Of a DNA stretch of 64,000 nt, positions 59,246-64,000 are shown in pieces. The notes below the pieces were generated by a model. That model ran no database searches. It had not been told where the DNA came from and saw only the letters and a program-made list of their open reading frames with translations. Numbering within the stretch: position 1 is the stretch's first letter; every line of letters starts with the position of its first letter. Origin of the DNA: Sphingomonas palmae (GTDB taxonomy: Bacteria > Pseudomonadota > Alphaproteobacteria > Sphingomonadales > Sphingomonadaceae); assembly GCF_900109565.1 (NCBI RefSeq), contig NZ_FNZZ01000001.1, positions 372,001-436,000 on the forward strand, given 5' to 3'. The position numbers were made by a program, and so were the translations under genes.

Positions 59246-61017
59246 AAGCGCGTCAGCGCCTCGACCGCAATCATCCGCGCCTCGCCCGTCAGCCCCACGG
59301 CGCGCAATGCGCCGACGATCCGGTACAAGGCCGCGGGGGGAACGCCTGCCCAGTCGTTCGTCTGCATGCCGACTGCACACAGGAGCACGACAGTGCCGGC
59401 CTGACCCTCTGCCGCGGCGCGGTCGAGCGCGCGCGTCCAGGCGTTCGCCGCGCCGATGCGCACGTCGAGCGACTGCGCCGTTCCCTCGACATCGCTTGCG
59501 CCGATGCGGCCAAGCCCTGCCATGCTCGCGAAGAACAGTTGCTTCTTGCGTTGCGCGTTCGCGCCCGTCGGCGCGTAATCGTCGACGCTGCCCCACCCGC
59601 TGCCCGAGCGGTCCGGATCGGCGATGTGCAGCATTGCCCAGGCATCGCTGCCGGCGGGCACGTGCCCCTGCCAGCGCATCGCGGTGCGATCGAGACCGGC
59701 CGACAGCATCGACGCGATCAACTGGTTCGTCTGCTCGACACCGGCGAAGACGGTCAGACGCCCCGCCGCGCGCGCCGTCAGGATCAGCCGGGCGTAGCGC
59801 AGGTCGGGCGTGTCGCCGCCGTTCCACAACGCCGTCATCGCCTTCAACCGGGTGGCGCGGTCGCTGCCGACATAAGCGTCCTGCAGATCGTTCGCGGTTT
59901 GCGCCAGCGCGGCCGGCGCTTCCTCCAGCTCGCGTGAGGCGGCGAACAGGTCGACTAAGGCGGCATTGGAGAGGATGCCCATCGACGCCGCGCGCTCCGC
60001 CGGCACTGCCCGGTCGGCGAGCGGGATTGCGGGGGCGAGCGCGCGCCACCCGGTGACCTGCGGCCCGACCGTCTCGTACAGTGCGTCGGGTACGGCGACG
60101 CCGGTCGCGGTCGCCAAGCCCCAGCGCCACGCGGTCAGCTGCGATACCGGGTCCCACTCGATCGTGATCGCCTGCCCGCTGTTGGCGCCTGCGCCGATCA
60201 CCTTCTGTGCCAGTTGCAGGTCGACGCCGCTTGCGATGCGGCGCCGGCGCAGCTTCTGGACGAGCGGTCGCGTCGGTTCACCCGTCAACCCCGCGCACAT
60301 CGCCTGCGCGGCGATCCAGCCCGGCTCGCTCTCCGCCACGCGCGGGAACTGCGCCAGCGTACACAGCCCCGCGGGGTCGGCTATCGCGAGTGCCGCCTGC
60401 ATCCACATCTGCGCGAGTTTGGGCGTGACGTTGCCGGGGTCGACCGATTGCGCCACCGCGCGTGCCGCGACGGCCTCCCCCATGCGCAGTAGCAGCCACG
60501 CGCGCTCGGCGGCGAAATCGGCGCCGTTCACCCGTGCCGGCGTGTTCAGCCGCGAGGCGAGCAGCCGACGCAGCGTGATCGACATCCAGCGCGACGGCAG
60601 CGGCGCAGAGAGGCGCCGCATCAAAACTTCGAGATAACGTCCATCGGCGCGACCGAACGCATCGGCACTCACCCCACCCTCGCCCGCTGCTACCGGGCCG
60701 ACCTGGGCGAGCGACCGGCGCGCGAAGGCGGGCATTTCGTAGAGCGCGAGTTGCGCCGCATCCGGTGTCGGCGACGGCGTGGGCGTCGGCGTGGGCAGCA
60801 CCAGCGGCGGCAATGCCGGCAACGCGGCGGCGGTGCTGACCGGACTCGGCGTCGTTCCGCCGTCTCCAGTGCTGCCCTGTGTCGGCGTCGGCGCAGGCGC
60901 GGGGGCCGGTGTCTGCCCGAAACCGGGGGGCAGCAGCGACTCCGGCCGCTCCTGCGCGAGCGCGGTCGCCGCGACCGCTGCCGCCGCGACCCCGATCAGC
61001 AGGTGCTTAATTGGCAA
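59242..61017 (-). CDS. Long unrecognised exported protein, translationally coupled to xerD
   Basis: 591 aa. The signal peptide MPIKHLLIGVAAAAVAATALAQ is followed by a Pro/Thr-rich low-complexity linker (about residues 35-86), then a mostly alpha-helical, Ala-rich region with repeating helical hairpins that resembles a TPR-like solenoid but has no family motif I can name. The TTG start at 61017 overlaps the 44-residue upstream ORF by 11 bases; the stop overlaps the xerD GTG. It is probably periplasmic. Its function, and why it is coupled to a recombinase, are unknown. Confidence 0.82.
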   Translation of the reverse strand: MPIKHLLIGVAAAAVAATALAQERPESLLPPGFGQTPAPAPAPTPTQGSTGDGGTTPSPVSTAAALPALPPLVLPTPTPTPSPTPDAAQLALYEMPAFARRSLAQVGPVAAGEGGVSADAFGRADGRYLEVLMRRLSAPLPSRWMSITLRRLLASRLNTPARVNGADFAAERAWLLLRMGEAVAARAVAQSVDPGNVTPKLAQMWMQAALAIADPAGLCTLAQFPRVAESEPGWIAAQAMCAGLTGEPTRPLVQKLRRRRIASGVDLQLAQKVIGAGANSGQAITIEWDPVSQLTAWRWGLATATGVAVPDALYETVGPQVTGWRALAPAIPLADRAVPAERAASMGILSNAALVDLFAASRELEEAPAALAQTANDLQDAYVGSDRATRLKAMTALWNGGDTPDLRYARLILTARAAGRLTVFAGVEQTNQLIASMLSAGLDRTAMRWQGHVPAGSDAWAMLHIADPDRSGSGWGSVDDYAPTGANAQRKKQLFFASMAGLGRIGASDVEGTAQSLDVRIGAANAWTRALDRAAAEGQAGTVVLLCAVGMQTNDWAGVPPAALYRIVGALRAVGLTGEARMIAVEALTRL

Positions 61018-61141
61018 GGTTGCCGAGCTCGACCGGCTTCTCGATCTGCGTCACCGGCCGCTCGGTCGCGCGCCCGGCGAAGAAGAACAGAGCACCCACG
61101 ACCAGGACGATCAGCACCACGAACGAGACGATGAAACGCAT
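61007..61141 (-). CDS. 44-residue single-helix membrane peptide (micro-ORF)
   Basis: ATG at 61141 to TAA at 61007 encodes 44 aa: a basic start, one hydrophobic helix (FIVSFVVLIVLVVGALFFF), then a polar tail (ATERPVTQIEKPVELGNLAN). The stop overlaps the TTG start of the 591-residue exported protein by 11 bases, a tight coupling that supports the ORF being real. The tail would face the periplasm if the helix inserts N-in. No family recognised. Confidence 0.6.
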   Translation of the reverse strand: MRFIVSFVVLIVLVVGALFFFAGRATERPVTQIEKPVELGNLAN

Positions 61142-61227
61142 ATCCGGACCTTAAACATGAACGGGTGACCTCACCGGGCGCTAGGTCTGGCGTCGGTGTC
61201 GAAGTGCGCTGTATAGCCCGCCGCGTC

Positions 61228-61767
61228 ATGTTGCATAGCCCGCCCGTGATCCCCGCCTGGACGGGGCGACCGATCGTTCTGGTCGGGTTGATGGGCGTCG
61301 GCAAATCGACCGTCGGCCGGCGACTCGCCAATCGGCTGAAGCTGCCCTTCGTCGACGCCGATCACGAGATCGAGGACGCGGCGGGCATGACGATCGCCGA
61401 CATCTTCGACCGGTTCGGCGAAGCGTATTTTCGCGATGGTGAGCGCCGCGTGATCGCGCGGCTGATCGACGGCAAACCCAAGGTTATCGCGACCGGCGGC
61501 GGTGCGTTCATCAACGATCAGACCCGCGCGCTGATCCTGGCCGATGCGCTGTCGATCTGGCTCGATGCACCTGTCGATGTGCTGGTCGATCGCGTGCGCC
61601 GTCGCGATACGCGGCCGCTGCTGCGCGGGCGTGACGCGGGCGCCGTGCTGCGCGACCTCGCCGCCAAGCGGACCCCATTCTACAGCCTCGCGCACCTGCG
61701 CGTCGCGAGTGCAGATGCGCCGCACGAGAATACAGTGCGCGCGATCCTGGAGGCGATCGGTCGATGA
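61228..61767 (+). CDS. aroK: Shikimate kinase
   Basis: 179 aa. The P-loop GLMGVGKST is at residues 20-28, followed by LKLPFVDADHEIEDAAGMTIADIFDRFGEAYFRDGERRV (shikimate-binding acidic residues) and VIATGGGAFIND, and RRDTRPLLRG in the lid. It phosphorylates shikimate in aromatic amino-acid synthesis. ATG at 61228 is the best start; the open frame begins at 61165. It overlaps aroB by four bases (ATGA), the usual aroKB pair. Confidence 0.95.
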   Translation: MLHSPPVIPAWTGRPIVLVGLMGVGKSTVGRRLANRLKLPFVDADHEIEDAAGMTIADIFDRFGEAYFRDGERRVIARLIDGKPKVIATGGGAFINDQTRALILADALSIWLDAPVDVLVDRVRRRDTRPLLRGRDAGAVLRDLAAKRTPFYSLAHLRVASADAPHENTVRAILEAIGR

Positions 61768-62864
61768 AGGTGGTGCCCGTCGCGCTCGGTGCGCGCAGTT
61801 ACGAGGTCAGGATCGCGAGCGGACTGCTCGCGCGGGCGGGCGACGAACTCGCCCCGCTGGTGGGCACGCGACCGGTGGTGATCGTTGCGGACGAGTGTGT
61901 GGCGCCGCATCTGGCCACGCTCGAACGCTCGCTCGCATCGGCCGGCGTGACCGCGCGTGCGATCGTGCTTCCCTCGGGTGAGGGCACGAAAAGCTGGGCC
62001 GTGCTCGAACGTTTGTGCGACGCGTTGCTCGACCACGGTGTCGAGCGGCAGGACCACGTGATCGCGCTGGGCGGCGGGGTGATCGGCGACCTGGTCGGGT
62101 TCGCCACCGCGATCCTGAAGCGCGGCTGCCGCTTCATACAGTTACCCACCACCTTGCTGGCGCAGGTCGACAGTTCGGTCGGGGGCAAGACCGGCATCAA
62201 CGCGCGCGCGGGCAAGAATTTGATCGGCTCATTTCACCAACCGGCAGTCGTCCTGATCGACCCCGACGTGCTCGATACCCTGCCCGCACGGCAGGTTCGC
62301 GCCGGCTATGCCGAGGTGGTCAAATACGGGCTGATCGACGACGCCGACTTTTTCGGCTGGTGCGAGGCGAACGGTGCTGCGCTGCTCGCCGGCGATCCTG
62401 CGGCGCGCGCCTACGCGATCGCGCACGCGGTCGCGGCCAAGGCGCGGATCGTGGGTGAAGACGAGTTCGAGACGACCGGCCGTCGCGCGCTCCTGAACCT
62501 GGGCCATACGTTCGGCCACGCGCTCGAGGCAGAGGCAGGGTTCAGCGACCGCCTGCTACACGGCGAGGCGGTTGCGGCCGGATGTGGGCTCGCCTTCGAT
62601 TATTCGGCGGCGGTCGGGCTGTGTGCCCGCACGGACGCCGAACGCGTTAAGGCGCACTGGCGCGAGGGCGGGTTGCCCGACGGGCTTTCTGCATCGGGCA
62701 TCACCGCGCCAGCCGCACGGCTCGTCGATCATATGCGCCACGACAAGAAGATGGCGGCCGGCACGCTCCCTTTCCTCCTCGCGCGCGGGATCGGGCAGGC
62801 GTTCCTCGACAAGACCGTCACGCTCGAGCGGGTAGAGCAGTTCCTGAACGACGAGGCGCGGTGA
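61764..62864 (+). CDS. aroB: 3-dehydroquinate synthase
   Basis: 366-aa AroB, an NAD- and metal-dependent enzyme converting DAHP to 3-dehydroquinate. Visible marks are ALGGGVIGDLVGFATAILKRGCRFIQLPTTLLAQVDSSVGGKTGIN, YAEVVKYGLIDD with the metal-binding Glu, and LNLGHTFGHALEAE with the metal histidine. It overlaps aroK by four bases, so the pair is translated together. Confidence 0.97.
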   Translation: MKVVPVALGARSYEVRIASGLLARAGDELAPLVGTRPVVIVADECVAPHLATLERSLASAGVTARAIVLPSGEGTKSWAVLERLCDALLDHGVERQDHVIALGGGVIGDLVGFATAILKRGCRFIQLPTTLLAQVDSSVGGKTGINARAGKNLIGSFHQPAVVLIDPDVLDTLPARQVRAGYAEVVKYGLIDDADFFGWCEANGAALLAGDPAARAYAIAHAVAAKARIVGEDEFETTGRRALLNLGHTFGHALEAEAGFSDRLLHGEAVAAGCGLAFDYSAAVGLCARTDAERVKAHWREGGLPDGLSASGITAPAARLVDHMRHDKKMAAGTLPFLLARGIGQAFLDKTVTLERVEQFLNDEAR

Positions 62865-62931
62865 GAGCCGCAGGAACAGCGGAGCCGGCGCCACGTTGAT
62901 TGCGCGCAACAACGGGCTGGAGCTATCCCGC

Positions 62932-63753
62932 ATGCCTTACGTCAAAACGCGCGACGGTACCGACATTTACGTCAAAGATTGGGGTTCCGGTCGCCCGGTC
63001 GTGCTAATCCACGGCTGGCCGCTGTCGTCGGACAGCTGGGACCCGCAGATGATGGCGCTCGCTGACGCCGGTTTCCGCGTCATCGCCTACGACCGCCGCG
63101 GCTTCGGACGCTCGGGACAGCCGTGGTCGGGTTACGACTATGACACGCTGGCCGATGATCTGGCCGACGTGATGAAGGCGACCGGCGCCGACAGCGACGC
63201 GAGCATCGTCGGTTTCTCGATGGGTGGCGGCGAGGTCGCGCGCTACATGAGCCGGCATGAGGGCCGCGGCGTCGTCTCGGCCGGGCTGATCTCGTCGGTC
63301 GTGCCGTACATGCTCAAGACCGACGACAATCCCGACGGCACGCCCGCGGAAAAGCTGCAGGAGATCGCCGACGGCATCAAGAAGGACCGACCCGCCTTCT
63401 TCCAGTCGTTCTTCAAGGACTTCTTCGGCGAAGGCTATCTCACCAGCCCGGTCAGCAGTGCGACGATCGACTGGGCGTGGCGCCTGGCTATGCAGGCTGG
63501 GTTGAAGCCGACGCTCGCCTGCGCCGAGAGTTTCGGCCACACCGACTTCCGCCCGGATTTGCCCGCATTTCGCGTCCCCACGCTGGTGCTGCATGGCACG
63601 TCGGACAAGACAGTACCGATCGATGCTGCGGGTCGTGCTGCAGCGGCAGGCATCGCAAACAGTCAGCTGGTCGAATATGACGGCGCACCGCACGGCTTGT
63701 TCGCGACCGAGGGCGATAGGCTGACGCAGGATCTGCTGACCTTCCTGCGCTAA
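62932..63753 (+). CDS. Alpha/beta hydrolase, non-heme chloroperoxidase-like
   Basis: 273 aa with the perhydrolase/chloroperoxidase pattern: oxyanion HGWP at residues 27-30, nucleophile Ser96 in GFSMGG, the Asp in LHGTSDKTVP and the His in GAPHGLFATEGDRL. N-terminal VKTRDGTDIYVKDWG is typical. Such enzymes hydrolyse esters and form peracids in vitro; the in vivo substrate is unknown. ATG at 62932 (MPYVKTRDG) is the family start; the open frame begins at 62896. A hairpin terminator follows. Confidence 0.93.
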   Translation: MPYVKTRDGTDIYVKDWGSGRPVVLIHGWPLSSDSWDPQMMALADAGFRVIAYDRRGFGRSGQPWSGYDYDTLADDLADVMKATGADSDASIVGFSMGGGEVARYMSRHEGRGVVSAGLISSVVPYMLKTDDNPDGTPAEKLQEIADGIKKDRPAFFQSFFKDFFGEGYLTSPVSSATIDWAWRLAMQAGLKPTLACAESFGHTDFRPDLPAFRVPTLVLHGTSDKTVPIDAAGRAAAAGIANSQLVEYDGAPHGLFATEGDRLTQDLLTFLR

Positions 63754-63763
63754 CGAATAAAAG

Positions 63764-63788
63764 GCGGGGCCGCTCGATGCGGCTCCGC
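63764..63788. terminator. Hairpin terminator between the alpha/beta hydrolase and FtsB-family genes
   Basis: GCGGGGCCGC, loop TCGAT, GCGGCTCCGC: ten base pairs with one G-U, 10 bases after the hydrolase stop. ATCATTT follows on the plus strand. An A-rich stretch (AATAAAAG) precedes it, giving TTTTATT on the minus strand, so it is probably bidirectional and also ends the ftsB-like gene. Confidence 0.65.
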
Positions 63789-63789
63789 A

Positions 63790-64000
63790 TCATTTCAGCG
63801 GAACGATCACCTCGTCCGGATGCGCGACGTTCAATTCCTTGCGCACCAGTTCGTCGACGAGATCGGGATTGGCGTGGCGCGGATCGAGCAGCGCGACGCG
63901 ATTGCGCAACATCGTCCGCCGCTTATCGAGTTGCCGGTACTGCCGCTCACGCACCGCAATCTGCTGCTTGTAGTCACCAAGTGCGAAGATGCCGTTCGAC
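63790..64000 (-). CDS. FtsB/DivIC-family septum formation initiator, C-terminal part (cut by window end)
   Basis: The last about 70 codons of a minus-strand gene running off the window. The readable part includes GIFALGDYKQQIAVRERQYRQL and LRNRVALLDPRHANPDLVDELVRKEL, ending VAHPDEVIVPLK. This is the FtsB/DivIC pattern: end of a coiled coil, then the D-P-D-x-x-D-E-x-x-R motif. FtsB is a bitopic divisome protein that acts with FtsL and FtsQ. The N-terminal membrane helix lies outside the window. Confidence 0.88.
   Translation of the reverse strand, partial: SNGIFALGDYKQQIAVRERQYRQLDKRRTMLRNRVALLDPRHANPDLVDELVRKELNVAHPDEVIVPLK

Noticed and set aside
59246..60157. N-terminal extension of XerD by about 300 residues
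   Set aside because: The extension lies in a different frame of the long exported-protein gene and is Arg/Gly-rich; the GTGA start at 59245 fits XerD length.
60760..60925. Tandem GC-rich repeats (GGCGTGGGCGTC-like units)
   Set aside because: They encode the Pro/Thr linker of the exported protein and are low-complexity coding sequence, not a separate repeat element or CRISPR.

Overview
The window is GC-rich, gene-dense chromosomal DNA from an alphaproteobacterium, most likely a sphingomonad (Sphingomonas or a close relative). The evidence is a pyruvate dehydrogenase E1 beta subunit with an N-terminal lipoyl domain, folate-dependent TrmFO, the pcm-tolC-popZ-(peptidase)-valS neighbourhood, a DUF481 outer-membrane protein, and heavy use of GTG/TTG starts in 4-base stop/start overlaps. 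It carries 65 protein genes (two cut by the window ends) and two tRNA genes. I see no insertion sequence, prophage, CRISPR array or rRNA operon, and no gene-free stretch longer than 300 bases.

Layout. 1-5.8 kb: gatCAB amidotransferase (gatB cut by the window start), a DUF3089 hydrolase, ruvX, trmFO and an EF-hand protein. 5.8-9.9 kb: a short squalene/phytoene-synthase-like protein and three TadG/TadE-type pilus genes. 9.9-18.9 kb: pdhAB, an MFS carrier overlapping cysK and a SleB-type wall hydrolase, an acyl-CoA dehydrogenase with its MerR regulator, and a lipoprotein. 18.9-25.1 kb: hisI, purF, an SDR, and an operon of HDAC-like deacetylase, photolyase and cyclopropane fatty-acid synthase. 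25.1-31.3 kb: an esterase, rppH, a DUF481 protein, and an arginine succinyltransferase operon (M20 hydrolase-astA-astB). 31.3-39.5 kb: tRNA-Arg(ACG), a lipoprotein, an MFS/spermidine-synthase fusion, a GNAT, hemB, a lipid kinase, a MATE pump and a SIMPL protein. 39.5-47.3 kb: valS, an S9 peptidase, popZ-like, tolC, pcm, tRNA-Cys(GCA). 47.3-52.1 kb: an Hsp70-like protein and a four-gene group (glycosyltransferase, NodS-like methyltransferase, PIG-L deacetylase, acyl-CoA-dehydrogenase-fold protein). 52.1-56.2 kb: a PepSY reductase-like protein, TonB siderophore receptor and DUF2946-like membrane protein. 56.3-64 kb: mutT, two Flp pilins, accA, xerD, a long sphingomonad-type periplasmic protein, a 44-residue membrane peptide, aroK-aroB, an alpha/beta hydrolase and an FtsB-family gene running off the end.

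Most of the window is housekeeping. The best candidate for an undescribed system is the 48.8-52.0 kb group. It combines sugar transfer, N-deacetylation and a NodS-like methylation with an acyl-CoA-dehydrogenase-fold flavoprotein that lacks the usual C-terminal catalytic motif. This looks like a small pathway for a modified aminosugar product, comparable in logic to Nod-factor or mycothiol synthesis but with different parts. Secondary points are a probable non-catalytic NDUFAF6-like protein, an N-acylglutamate-type M20 hydrolase in the arginine-succinylation operon, and a micro-ORF / long periplasmic protein / XerD operon. Function assignments come from motif recognition by eye; no database search was run.
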